Of a DNA stretch of 20,384 bases, positions 1 to 7,838 are shown one piece after another. The DNA comes from an uncultured Clostridia bacterium. Lineage in GTDB: Bacteria; Bacillota; Clostridia; Oscillospirales; Ruminococcaceae. Every line of letters starts with the position of its first letter. Within the stretch, counting starts at the first letter, position 1. The stretch spans positions 1-20,384 of the forward strand of contig CANPWR010000015.1 of NCBI GenBank assembly GCA_947584825.1. Reading direction: 5' to 3'. A program made the translations under genes and the position numbers. The notes beneath the pieces are model-generated. The model saw only the letters and a program-made list of their open reading frames with translations. It searched no databases and was not told the DNA's origin.

Positions 1-203
1 CGTTTAATGTTGGTGTTGCAACTTCATCTAAAAGCATCAAACTAGATGTCTATTTTAACAATGCAATTACAATAGATTTAAATTCAATTTATGATGCCGC
101 AATTTACGAAAACACAGAAGTTTCTCTGACAGGTGATAACGGAGACGCTTTTCATTTTGCATTAAAAGGAAATTCACAATTATCAGTTAGGAGGTTAGAA
201 TAA
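1..203 (+). CDS. 3' end of an unidentified protein gene
   Basis: The reading frame that begins at base 3 is open for 66 codons and closes with TAA at 201-203. This stop overlaps the ATG of holA (TAATG), so the two genes are probably translationally coupled in one operon. The visible C terminus alternates hydrophobic and polar residues, as in a beta-rich domain, and ends in a short basic tail (VRRLE). I do not recognise the family. In many Clostridia the gene before holA is a competence or ribosomal-protein gene, but nothing in this tail supports either. The ribosome binding site of holA lies inside its last codons. Confidence 0.6.
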   Translation, partial: FNVGVATSSKSIKLDVYFNNAITIDLNSIYDAAIYENTEVSLTGDNGDAFHFALKGNSQLSVRRLE

Positions 204-1246
204 TGCCGCAGTTGAGTGATATTGAAGTTGCAAAGCGTATCAGGACAGGCACTATCGATAACCTCTATTTTTTCTATGGACATGACATTGCGTCAGTGGA
301 AGCATATACTAAAAGACTGATTACCAAAATAGTGCCTAATGACAATCAAGACTTAAATCTGCATAGCTTTGAGGGTAAAAGTCTTGATTTGGGAGAGTTA
401 GCAGATGTCTGCGAGGGACTTCCGATGTTTTCTGAAAGGACTTGCATAACTATTAACGATTTGGATGTTGAGTCTTTAAAAAAAGATGATATGAATTATT
501 TGAAGGATATTTTGTCTGACCTGCCTCAAACAACTGTTGTTATAATTTATATAACCGGAATAAACGTATATAAGTCCAAAACAAGGCTTTTTGATAAGAC
601 AGGGAGATTTGCTGCTTTTTGTTCTAAGAACGGTGTAGCCTGTGAATTTAAGTTCAAGTCGCAGTATGATCTGGCTAAGATCATTACAGCTAAAGTTGAA
701 AAACAGGGTTCATTTATTTCAAAGTCGAGCGCTGTATATCTTGCACAAAAGACCTTGTGTGATACGCTGACTATCAATAACGAAATTTCGAAGTTATGTG
801 CTTATGCTAACGGACGTGAAATAACAAATGGAGATATAGATTTTCTGTGTTCAACCCAGGTTGAGACAGATTCATTTAAACTGGCTCACGCTATCGCCAA
901 GGGAGACGCAAAGAGAAGTTTTGGTATTTTGGACAGTCTTTATGCAGATCAGCTTGATACTATTACCATAGTCGGCGGAATATCTGCTTCGTTTATTGAC
1001 CTTTACAGGGCAAGGCTTGCAAGGGATTCAAAAAGGACCTATAAAGATGCAGCTGATGATTTTTCATATCCGAAAAATCTTGAATTTAAGATACAAAATG
1101 CCTATAGAGATTGCTCGGGATATAAAACCGAAAGACTGAGAAAATGTATTCAGTATCTAAGCGAGGCAGACTTAGACTTAAAGTCCTCGAAAACGGATTC
1201 AAGAATTATTCTTGAGAAGACCATTACAAAAATGCTGATGAGATGA
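203..1246 (+). CDS. holA: DNA polymerase III delta subunit
   Basis: This is the 347-residue clamp-loader subunit that opens the beta sliding clamp and hands it to the replicative polymerase; it acts in the cytoplasm at the replication fork. The N-terminal segment NLYFFYGHD (about residues 20-28) is the characteristic start of the delta AAA+ like fold. A long helical C-terminal half has the spacing of the family's collar domain (residues about 220-345). The length matches the usual 330-350. As expected for delta, no intact Walker motif is visible. The start is clear: AGGAGG at 189-194 lies eight bases before the ATG, which overlaps the previous stop. rnmV follows after three bases, so the two are cotranscribed. 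Confidence 0.9.
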   Translation: MPQLSDIEVAKRIRTGTIDNLYFFYGHDIASVEAYTKRLITKIVPNDNQDLNLHSFEGKSLDLGELADVCEGLPMFSERTCITINDLDVESLKKDDMNYLKDILSDLPQTTVVIIYITGINVYKSKTRLFDKTGRFAAFCSKNGVACEFKFKSQYDLAKIITAKVEKQGSFISKSSAVYLAQKTLCDTLTINNEISKLCAYANGREITNGDIDFLCSTQVETDSFKLAHAIAKGDAKRSFGILDSLYADQLDTITIVGGISASFIDLYRARLARDSKRTYKDAADDFSYPKNLEFKIQNAYRDCSGYKTERLRKCIQYLSEADLDLKSSKTDSRIILEKTITKMLMR

Positions 1247-1249
1247 TAT

Positions 1250-1843
1250 ATGAAAATGATACATATTGACAAAGCGATTGTTGTTGAAGGAAAATATGAT
1301 AAAATCAAGTTGTCATCAATATTTGATGCACCGATTATCGTAACCGACGGCTTTGGTATATATAAAAACAATGAGCTTGCTGACCTTATCAGGTTCTACG
1401 CAGAGAATGGGGGAATTATAATTCTCACTGACTCCGATTCGGCAGGATTTAGAATAAGAAACCACATAAAAGGTCTTGTTTCAAACGATAAGATAACAAA
1501 TGTGTATATACCAGAGATTATCGGTAAGGAAAAACGCAAGGACAAGCCCTCCAAAGAGGGAACGATAGGAGTTGAGGGCATTGATAAGAAAATAATTATT
1601 GATGCATTTGAAAAGGCAGGAGTTCTTATAAATAATGAGGTTGTCTGCAATAGAGAAAGCAGTGACAGTATAACAAATCTTGATCTATATGGTTTGGGTT
1701 TAATAGGAATGAAGGACAGCAAGAGAAAAAGGCAGGAGCTTTTAAATTCTATGGGTTTGCCCAGCCATATTTCAACTGCCGCTTTGATTGAACTGCTCAA
1801 TAAAGTTATGACCAGAACAGAATTTTTGGATAGATATTCTTAA
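1250..1843 (+). CDS. rnmV: Ribonuclease M5 (Toprim 5S rRNA maturase)
   Basis: RNase M5 trims the 5S rRNA precursor on both strands of its double-stranded stem, with ribosomal protein L18 as cofactor; it occurs in low-GC Gram-positives. The 197-residue protein has a Toprim domain at its N terminus. The acidic motif VVEGKYD gives the catalytic glutamate (E13), and LTDSDSAG gives the metal-binding D61 and D63. A lysine-rich loop follows (about 93-103), then the family's C-terminal helical part. The start lies three bases after the holA stop and has only a weak ribosome binding site, so translation probably depends on coupling to holA. A second ATG two codons later (1256) is possible. In Bacillus the gene sits beside ksgA; here it sits between holA and pyrB. 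Confidence 0.9.
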   Translation: MKMIHIDKAIVVEGKYDKIKLSSIFDAPIIVTDGFGIYKNNELADLIRFYAENGGIIILTDSDSAGFRIRNHIKGLVSNDKITNVYIPEIIGKEKRKDKPSKEGTIGVEGIDKKIIIDAFEKAGVLINNEVVCNRESSDSITNLDLYGLGLIGMKDSKRKRQELLNSMGLPSHISTAALIELLNKVMTRTEFLDRYS

Positions 1844-1856
1844 TTAAATTGGGATA

Positions 1857-1873
1857 GCGTGATATTTTCACGC
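1857..1873 (+). promoter_or_regulatory. Small hairpin just before the pyrB ribosome binding site
   Basis: GCGTGA (1857-1862) pairs perfectly with TCACGC (1868-1873) around a five-base loop. The stem ends one base before the AAAGGAGG of pyrB and is not followed by a T run, so it is not a terminator. It may stabilise the pyrB part of the message or influence ribosome access; the sequence alone does not show which. Confidence 0.4.
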
Positions 1874-1887
1874 AAAGGAGGATTAGA

Positions 1888-2976
1888 ATGAATGGTGCAA
1901 AGACAGAATACCCTCATTTAATTGATTTAAATGACTATCCTGTTGAATGGTGGGAACAGGTCGTGAATCTCGGTAAGGAGATATACGAACATCCCGAAAA
2001 GTATGCTCACAAGCTTGACGGAAAAATATTGGCTACTTTATTTTATGAGCCATCTACAAGAACGCAGATGTCCTTTCAGACTGCTATGCTCAGACTTGGC
2101 GGAACACTTATAGGATTTGACAACCCTTCCACCTCATCGGTTGCAAAGGGTGAAAATCTAAAGGACACTACCAAAGTAGTAAGCAGTTATGCAGATATTT
2201 TGGTTATCCGCCACCCTTTGGCAGGAGCAGCAAAAGCGGCGGCACTCACGTCTGACTGTCCGATAATCAACGCAGGTGACGGCGGACATCTCCACCCAAC
2301 GCAGACGCTTACTGATATGCTTACTTTAAAGCTTGAGAAGGGAAGGCTTGATAACCTTACCATAGGTCTATGCGGAGATTTAAAATTCGGCAGGACAGTA
2401 CATTCGCTGGTTAAGGCAATGTCTTGCTTTAAGAATAATAAATTTGTATTTTTTTCAACTCCCGAGCTTAAAATCCCGTCATACATAAGAGATATTTTAG
2501 ATGCCGGCGGAATTGAATACGAGGAGATCGATGCTCTGGAAAAGGGAATAGACAAATTGGATGTTCTATATATGACAAGGATCCAAAGAGAGAGATTTGC
2601 GTCAACGGAGGAATATCTTGCACAGAGAGACATATACGTTTTGGACAGGCACAAGCTGATGCTTTCAAGACCTGATTTGTCTGTTTTGCATCCTCTTCCC
2701 AGGGTCGATGAAATTACTATTGATGTTGACAGCGACAGCAGAGCTTGCTACTTTAAACAGGCAAGATACGGAGTTTATGTGCGAATGGCTCTTATTCTCA
2801 CACTTCTTGGTGAAGCATGCTATATTCCTAAGCTTGTTACAGGAAAAGAGTATAATAATTTGAAATGCTCGAATGAAAAATGCATAACAAACAGCGAGCA
2901 TTATCTTCCTAATTCTTTTAAAGGTTTTGGGGACAACCTTGAATGTGAATTCTGCAACGAACGTACACTTCTGTAA
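1888..2976 (+). CDS. pyrB: Aspartate carbamoyltransferase with fused PyrI-type zinc domain
   Basis: This enzyme joins carbamoyl phosphate and L-aspartate to make carbamoyl aspartate, the first committed step of pyrimidine synthesis. The catalytic part (about residues 1-315) shows the carbamoyl-phosphate motif STRT (56-59), the 80s loop SSVAKGENLKD (83-93) with its active-site Ser and Lys, and HPLPR (269-272 region). About 45 further residues follow. They carry C327-x4-C332 and C353-x2-C356, with surrounding residues like the zinc domain of the separate regulatory chain PyrI (C109, C114, C138, C141 in E. coli). The nucleotide-binding half of PyrI is absent here. The protein is 362 residues against about 310 for a plain PyrB. 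AAGGAGG at 1875-1881 fixes the start. It probably belongs to the holA-rnmV transcript, since no strong promoter is seen in the 44-base gap. Confidence 0.95.
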   Translation: MNGAKTEYPHLIDLNDYPVEWWEQVVNLGKEIYEHPEKYAHKLDGKILATLFYEPSTRTQMSFQTAMLRLGGTLIGFDNPSTSSVAKGENLKDTTKVVSSYADILVIRHPLAGAAKAAALTSDCPIINAGDGGHLHPTQTLTDMLTLKLEKGRLDNLTIGLCGDLKFGRTVHSLVKAMSCFKNNKFVFFSTPELKIPSYIRDILDAGGIEYEEIDALEKGIDKLDVLYMTRIQRERFASTEEYLAQRDIYVLDRHKLMLSRPDLSVLHPLPRVDEITIDVDSDSRACYFKQARYGVYVRMALILTLLGEACYIPKLVTGKEYNNLKCSNEKCITNSEHYLPNSFKGFGDNLECEFCNERTLL

Positions 2977-3073
2977 ATTTTTACATATGCCATAGATAGA
3001 GATAAGGCGATTTAAATATAAAAATATAAGGAACAAAACGAAGCATTTTATTTAGAATGTGTAGGTATAAAGA

Positions 3074-3865
3074 ATGGAAAAACAAAATAAGCAAACGTTC
3101 ATTTACTGGGACAGGGTGATTATCGCTCTGTGCATTTTTGTTCTGATTATTATTTTTATAGTTATGGGAATCAAAGGAATAATAAACGCATTTACAGATG
3201 ATGATAAAAACGATGCTGTTCAGGCAATAAACACCGATACGGCACTTATTAGCGAAGGTCAGGAACTTCTTATCTGCATTGACGCAGGTCATGGCGGAGA
3301 GGGGGACTGCGGAGCGCTTTCTAACGATGAAAAGAGATTTGAAAGCGTTGATGATCTGAATATGGCGCTTGCTGTTGAAAAGCATCTTAAAGAGTTGGGC
3401 GCAGAAGTTATTATGACTAGAACCGAGGATAAATACGTCGGACTCTATCAAAGACCTGAGATGGCAAACGACGCCGATGCTGACCTTTTTGTGTCTTTAC
3501 ACAGAAACAGTGCTGAAACAGGTCAGGGGGTTGAGGTCTGGGTGAATTACGACGCTCCTGATGACGACACACTGCTTGCTAAGAACATTTTAAAAGGTCT
3601 TGACGAGGTGGGAATAAGCCAAAACAGGGGAGTACAGTATGGCTATCAGGGTTACGACCCTACTGCAAAGGTCAACTATGTAGTTAATGAGAAATCTAAT
3701 ATGCCAAGCTGCCTGGTAGAACTTGGCTTCATTACAGATGATGAGGACAATCGGCTCTTTGATGAAAATCTTGACGCTTATGCAAAGTCGATAGCCGAAT
3801 CTATAGTCAAATCCGCAAATGATTTAAATATAATCGAGATAAGCAACAAAGCTGTTCAGAACTAG
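3074..3865 (+). CDS. Membrane-anchored N-acetylmuramoyl-L-alanine amidase
   Basis: The enzyme cuts the amide bond between muramic acid and the stem peptide of peptidoglycan and acts outside the membrane. A single transmembrane helix (about 15-35) follows a short charged N terminus and acts as an uncleaved anchor. The Amidase_3 domain spans roughly 65-255. Its zinc ligands are visible as H73 (DAGHGG), E90 and H143 (SLHRNS), with the catalytic glutamate E216 in LVELGF. No SPOR, LysM or SH3 wall-binding domain is attached. The 263 residues are compact, in the size range of CwlD-type amidases, but I see no specific reason to call it CwlD. The ribosome binding site is weak (TAGGTA, eight bases before the ATG). 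No strong promoter is visible between pyrB and this gene. Confidence 0.88.
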   Translation: MEKQNKQTFIYWDRVIIALCIFVLIIIFIVMGIKGIINAFTDDDKNDAVQAINTDTALISEGQELLICIDAGHGGEGDCGALSNDEKRFESVDDLNMALAVEKHLKELGAEVIMTRTEDKYVGLYQRPEMANDADADLFVSLHRNSAETGQGVEVWVNYDAPDDDTLLAKNILKGLDEVGISQNRGVQYGYQGYDPTAKVNYVVNEKSNMPSCLVELGFITDDEDNRLFDENLDAYAKSIAESIVKSANDLNIIEISNKAVQN

Positions 3866-3995
3866 ATACATGCAACGGTTACATACCATCGGCTAGTCTC
3901 GGTTGGCTTATCTACTGTATGTAATAAGTTAAGAGGCAGAATTCAAAAACTCTGTATGATGTATACGTTGTACTAATTTGGTAATTTTTTAATGT
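3866..3995 (+). ncRNA. Possible structured RNA or 3' UTR after the amidase gene
   Basis: No gene is seen here, but the bases fold in a nested way. An outer stem pairs TGCAACG (3871-3877) with CGTTGTA (3966-3972). Inside it, GTTACATAC (3878-3886) pairs with GTATGTAAT (3917-3925), and within that GCTA/TGGC (3892-3895, 3904-3907). A second arm uses AGAG/CTCT (3932-3935, 3950-3953). A short hairpin and a T run follow (3972-3990). This resembles a three-way junction. It has no promoter of its own that I can see, so it could be a processed 3' UTR or chance folding. I do not match it to any known RNA family. Confidence 0.3.
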
Positions 3996-4029
3996 AAATC
4001 ATTTATAAACTGTTGATTTGTCTTTGATA

Positions 4030-4065
4030 AAAAATCCTGAGAAACTTAAGTTTCTCAGGATTTTT
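4030..4065. terminator. Two-way rho-independent terminator
   Basis: A perfect 36-base palindrome centred on CTTAAG, with an A run on the left and a T run on the right, works as a terminator in both directions. It closes the forward amidase unit and the reverse nfeD-slipin unit, whose stop codon is 20 bases away. Confidence 0.92.
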
Positions 4066-4084
4066 AAACAATACTTATTTTACT

Positions 4085-5017
4085 TTACTTGTTATCACTT
4101 GAAATAATACCTTTAAGTCCTGCAGCAAGTCCTGCCAGCCCTTGAATTTCTGATGGAATAATGATTTTTGTTGCCTTTCCATCAGCGGCTTTTTGGAACG
4201 CTTCTAAGCTCTTTAGCTGAATAACCTGCTCATTCGGATTAGCTTCATTCAGCTTTTTGATGCTGTCTGCAAGTGCAAGCTGTACAGTTTCAATTGCCTT
4301 AGCTTCACCTTCAGCCTCAAGAATTTTCTTTTGCTTTATAGCGTCAGCTCTTAGTATTTCAGCTTGTTTTTCAGCTTCTGCAGCAAGTATTTTAGATTCC
4401 TTTTCACCCTCGGCAACTAAGATAGCCGACTTCTTTTCACCTTCAGCCTGGAGTATCTTTTCACGACGCTCACGCTCAGCTTTCATTTGCTTTTCCATAG
4501 CGTCTTGAATCTCACGAGGAGGAAGTATGTTTTTAAGTTCAACACGATTAACTTTAATTCCCCAGCGGTCAGTTGCCTCGTCAAGTATGACGGTTATTTT
4601 TGTGTTTATAGTATCACGAGAGGTCAGAGTTGCGTCAAGCTCAAGCTCACCTATTATATTACGGAGAGTTGTGGCGGTAAGATTCTCAATAGCAGAAAGA
4701 GGACGTTCAACGCCGTATGTGTATTGTTTAGCGTCGGTCACCTGAAAGAATACAACGGTGTCGATCTGCATAGTTACGTTATCCTTAGTGATAACAGCCT
4801 GCGGCTTGAAGTCTACAACCTGCTCTTTGATTGAAACCTTTTTTGCTACTCTGTCAACAAAGGGAATCAAAAAGTGCAGACCTGTCTGCCATGACACACG
4901 GTATGCTCCGAATCTTTCAATGACATACACCTGTGCCTGCGGTACAATTTTAATGCACGCAATAATAATAAGTAATATTACTGCAATAACAATAAGAATG
5001 GGAATATAAGCTTCCAT
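4085..5017 (-). CDS. SPFH/Band-7 membrane protein (slipin, QmcA-like)
   Basis: Slipins are stomatin-like scaffold proteins of membrane microdomains; their exact role in bacteria is not settled. The 310-residue protein starts with one hydrophobic helix (about 5-24). The SPFH domain follows, beginning VPQAQVYVIERFGAYR and extending to about residue 180. A long Ala/Glu/Lys coiled coil follows (about 185-245), with repeats of the type AEGEKxSxIL. The C terminus is a Gly/Ala-rich hydrophobic segment. I start it at the ATG at 5017, where GGAGG (5025-5029, reverse strand) is seven bases upstream. The frame is open for 18 more codons upstream but without such a site. The NfeD partner gene lies just upstream on the same strand, the usual slipin-NfeD pairing. 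Confidence 0.92.
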   Translation of the reverse strand: MEAYIPILIVIAVILLIIIACIKIVPQAQVYVIERFGAYRVSWQTGLHFLIPFVDRVAKKVSIKEQVVDFKPQAVITKDNVTMQIDTVVFFQVTDAKQYTYGVERPLSAIENLTATTLRNIIGELELDATLTSRDTINTKITVILDEATDRWGIKVNRVELKNILPPREIQDAMEKQMKAERERREKILQAEGEKKSAILVAEGEKESKILAAEAEKQAEILRADAIKQKKILEAEGEAKAIETVQLALADSIKKLNEANPNEQVIQLKSLEAFQKAADGKATKIIIPSEIQGLAGLAAGLKGIISSDNK

Positions 5018-5119
5018 AAAAATACCTCCATATATAAAATTTAATATGTTCATAATGGTTATTTTGATCAAGTACTCAGCTTATAAAAGCAAGAGTAAGT
5101 AAGAAAAATAAAAAGACAT

Positions 5120-5548
5120 TTATTTTTTTACAAAAAGCTTTGAACCTTCTATTTTAGTGACTTTTACGTGAGAATCTTTTTCAATTATCTCTCCGGTGAC
5201 AGAAACTGCTGTCCAGTCTACTCCGTTCAGTCTTACTCGCCCAGTTGCTTTTGAGTTATCTATATCCTCAATTACTTTTGCCGTTTTTCCGATATTTATT
5301 TCAAGGTTAGTATCAATATTATTTTTATTAAGTTTTTTAGCGATCGGTCTTGTACAGATAAGAAGTATTGCAGACACAAGGATAAACACTAAAAGCTGTA
5401 TCCACAAAGGAACTTCAAACGCTGATAAAATCAGTGCTGCAAGAGAACCTACAGCGAACCAAATAGAAATAAGCGCCATTGATGTGACAAACTCAACAGC
5501 TGCAAACAAAATAAAGGCAGCAAGCCAAATATACAGATACGTTTCCAT
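5120..5548 (-). CDS. NfeD family membrane protein
   Basis: NfeD proteins pair with SPFH proteins and probably help to organise or process them in the membrane. This is the short form without the ClpP-like protease domain. Two or three hydrophobic helices occupy about residues 3-65, followed by a C-terminal OB-fold domain (about 80-140) that contains the family-typical GRVRLNGVDWTA. At 142 residues it has the usual length. The start is placed at 5548, with GGTGA at 5554-5558 five bases before it. An ATG four codons earlier (5560) has its A/G-rich site only one base away, too close to work well. It lies 102 bases before the slipin gene and shares the promoter at 5612-5640. Confidence 0.88.
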   Translation of the reverse strand: METYLYIWLAAFILFAAVEFVTSMALISIWFAVGSLAALILSAFEVPLWIQLLVFILVSAILLICTRPIAKKLNKNNIDTNLEINIGKTAKVIEDIDNSKATGRVRLNGVDWTAVSVTGEIIEKDSHVKVTKIEGSKLFVKK

Positions 5549-5611
5549 TTTAATCACCATACCTTTGCAAACTTACTGTTTTATATAATAGAAGTTAAAT
5601 ACTTCAACAAA

Positions 5612-5640
5612 ATTATATCATAATTATAGTTAAAACTCAA
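5612..5640 (-). promoter_or_regulatory. Sigma-A promoter of nfeD-slipin
   Basis: On the reverse strand TTGAGT (5635-5640) is separated by 17 bases from a perfect TATAAT (5612-5617), and TGA precedes the -10 (extended -10). The predicted start lies about 55 bases before the nfeD ATG. Confidence 0.85.
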
Positions 5641-5685
5641 CAGGAATTTTTTTAAAATGCTAAGTCATTTGCAATGGTATGATGT

Positions 5686-6747
5686 CTAGTTGGCTTTTAT
5701 GATATTGACAATAAGTGAGTAGAGAAGTATGGCGATATATATTAGTATGATTGGATTTAAAAATATTTCAGTACGCTTGTTTCGTTCAGTGAGTTCTGAT
5801 TTTTCTGATTCAGTTTCGGCTTTTAGGCTAAAAAGCTGACTGCCCTTTATAATTAATATGACAATTCCTCCCAGAACAATTGCATAAACTAAGAAATTGT
5901 ATATAACTGTGATAGCAGTTGACTTGACGCTTGCGTTTATGTTCATAAGGCAGGGAAGCATATTATTAAGAGAGTGCATAATAATTGAAGGCAGGATAGA
6001 ATTTGCCTTTGTGTCGGTAACAGCAAATAAAATTCCTATTGCAAATGCGCCTACAGCCTGCGGAATGTTTTTGTGCATAAGTGCAAATAAAAGAGCAGAT
6101 ATGACTATTGCATTCTTTTTGCTGAAAGGAGACAATGCTTTTAAAACAAGACCTCTGAAAACTATTTCCTCAGATATAGGAGCTATAACCACTAAATACA
6201 ATATTGTAAGAATTATGGATGCGGCACTTACCTTATCCACAGAGAAGTCAGCAGTAGGGATAGTTGTTCCGTTATCACTGAAAAGCTTTGTTATAATTGC
6301 AGTAATTGACGTTGCAATGGTATTAATTATAAGACAAACAGGGTATATCAATAATCCGGTACTTATATTCTTTCGGCTTATTTGAACAGAGCTTAAAACC
6401 TTTATCCCCATTAAACGTGCGGTTATTATCAAAAGGATAAGTGAAAGTACTATAACAAAGCAGGAAAATGACATTCTAAAGGCAGAGGAATTGATAATTT
6501 CTGTTTTGCTTTGAAGAAACTCATTTATAACATTCGGATCAAAATTAAGGCTTTTGGAAGAAACTGCGTAGTACAGATACACAAAAATCTGCCTTGCAAA
6601 GTACATAAATATCAAATCGTAAAGTATAAAAAGTACGCCCAGCTTTGTTGCCGTTCTTCTCAAAGCATATTTTTCACACTGCTGTGCAGACATCAATTCA
6701 GTAGGTTTGTATTCGTTCATATGTTTGACCAGTTCTTCAAGGAACAT
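5686..6747 (-). CDS. CPBP (CAAX/ABI family) intramembrane metalloprotease
   Basis: This is a polytopic membrane protein of the family that includes eukaryotic type II CAAX proteases and bacterial bacteriocin-immunity proteins; the substrate here is unknown. The catalytic motifs are complete: EExxxR (E193, E194, R198 in SEEIVFRG), FxxxH (F221-H225) and HxxxN (H258-N262). About eight hydrophobic segments surround them, and the protein ends with an extra helix after a charged loop (about 305-330). The start is uncertain. The ATG at 6747 has GGAGG only one or two bases upstream, while the next ATG (6720) has no site of its own. It begins 32 bases after the metF stop, so it may be cotranscribed with metF. 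No terminator is evident after it. Confidence 0.87.
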   Translation of the reverse strand: MFLEELVKHMNEYKPTELMSAQQCEKYALRRTATKLGVLFILYDLIFMYFARQIFVYLYYAVSSKSLNFDPNVINEFLQSKTEIINSSAFRMSFSCFVIVLSLILLIITARLMGIKVLSSVQISRKNISTGLLIYPVCLIINTIATSITAIITKLFSDNGTTIPTADFSVDKVSAASIILTILYLVVIAPISEEIVFRGLVLKALSPFSKKNAIVISALLFALMHKNIPQAVGAFAIGILFAVTDTKANSILPSIIMHSLNNMLPCLMNINASVKSTAITVIYNFLVYAIVLGGIVILIIKGSQLFSLKAETESEKSELTERNKRTEIFLNPIILIYIAILLYSLIVNIIKAN

Positions 6748-6779
6748 TCCTCCAATATTGTTTTATAATTGTTTAATCT

Positions 6780-7643
6780 TTATCGCAAATTGTCAATAGC
6801 CTCGAAAATCCTCTTTGCAACATACGGGTTATTCATAGTGTATATGTGAATACCATCGACGCCGTTTGTTATCAAATCAACGATTTGGTCTATTGCATAT
6901 GCTATACCTGCGTCACGTATCGCTTCAGGATTATCTCCGAAACGGCTCATCATCTTTGCAAATTTCGGAGGTATGCTTGCTCCGCAAAGCGAAACCATTC
7001 GCTCGATCTGACTTTTGTTTACTATTGGCATAATTCCTGCTTCAATAGGCACGTTTATTCCTGCAAGCCTTGCCTTTTCAACGAAATCATAAAAATACTT
7101 GTTATCAAAGAATAGCTGAGATATAAGATGTTCAGCGCCTCCGTCAATTTTTGTCTTGAGATGCATAATATCTTCATAAAGCGAGTCACATTCCGGATGA
7201 CATTCTGGATAGCACACAGATGAAATGGAAAAATCCCAGTCCTTTTTGATATAATTTATAAGCTCATATGCATAGTGGAAATCGTTCTTCGGCTTTATGT
7301 CAGGCTTTTTATCTCCTCTTAAAGCAAGAATGTTTTCTATTCCCTTGTCTTTAAGACTTGAAAGTATATAATCAATATCCGCCTTAACAGAGTTTACACA
7401 GGTTAGGTGGGCAAGGGGAATTATGTTATATTTCTCCTGGATTATCGAGCAAATATCAACTGTAGATGAATCGGCAATGTTACCTCCTGCACCGTATGTA
7501 CACGAAATAAAATCCGGCTTTACTTCAGACAGACCGTCAAGCGTTTTATATATAGTTTGAATACCCCCCTGAGATTTCTTAGGAGGGAAAATCTCAAGAG
7601 AGAATACAGTTTTACCTTTCTTGAAAAGTGAACTAATTTTCAT
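6780..7643 (-). CDS. metF: Methylenetetrahydrofolate reductase
   Basis: The enzyme reduces 5,10-methylene-THF to 5-methyl-THF with FAD, supplying the methyl group for methionine. The sequence is a single MTHFR barrel of 287 residues, the usual bacterial size. FSLEIFPPK at the N terminus carries the catalytic glutamate (E17), followed by FISCTYGAGG (about 47-56) and the folate and flavin-binding LALRGD. The start is set at 7643, where AAGGAAA (7651-7657, reverse strand) lies upstream. An open frame of 27 more codons upstream covers the promoter and is not used. No T-box or SAM riboswitch fits in the short leader of about 30 bases, so methionine control by those routes is not visible. No metH, acetyl-CoA pathway or other folate genes are adjacent. 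Confidence 0.93.
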   Translation of the reverse strand: MKISSLFKKGKTVFSLEIFPPKKSQGGIQTIYKTLDGLSEVKPDFISCTYGAGGNIADSSTVDICSIIQEKYNIIPLAHLTCVNSVKADIDYILSSLKDKGIENILALRGDKKPDIKPKNDFHYAYELINYIKKDWDFSISSVCYPECHPECDSLYEDIMHLKTKIDGGAEHLISQLFFDNKYFYDFVEKARLAGINVPIEAGIMPIVNKSQIERMVSLCGASIPPKFAKMMSRFGDNPEAIRDAGIAYAIDQIVDLITNGVDGIHIYTMNNPYVAKRIFEAIDNLR

Positions 7644-7678
7644 TGTGACATTTCCTTTCAATTGATAATATAATCCAT

Positions 7679-7708
7679 AGTATAACACATTTTTATGCAA
7701 AATTTCAA
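7679..7708 (-). promoter_or_regulatory. Promoter of metF
   Basis: On the reverse strand TTGAAA (7703-7708) and TATACT (7679-7684) are separated by 18 bases. The start would be near 7672, giving a leader of about 30 bases. Confidence 0.7.
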
Positions 7709-7743
7709 GATGGAAATACAACATTAAAAAATTTAGAATGATG

Positions 7744-7772
7744 TTGACAATTTTTAAGTAATATGATATAAT
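7744..7772 (+). promoter_or_regulatory. Perfect consensus promoter of the exported Fn3 protein gene
   Basis: TTGACA (7744-7749), a 17-base spacer and TATAAT (7767-7772) match the sigma-A consensus at every position, with TGA before the -10. The leader to the GTG start is about 60 bases and has no obvious operator. Confidence 0.93.
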
Positions 7773-7838
7773 AAAATTATAAAAAATATAGATATTTATA
7801 ATTATAGTTCATGGTATTAATTAAGGGGGTAAATTAAT

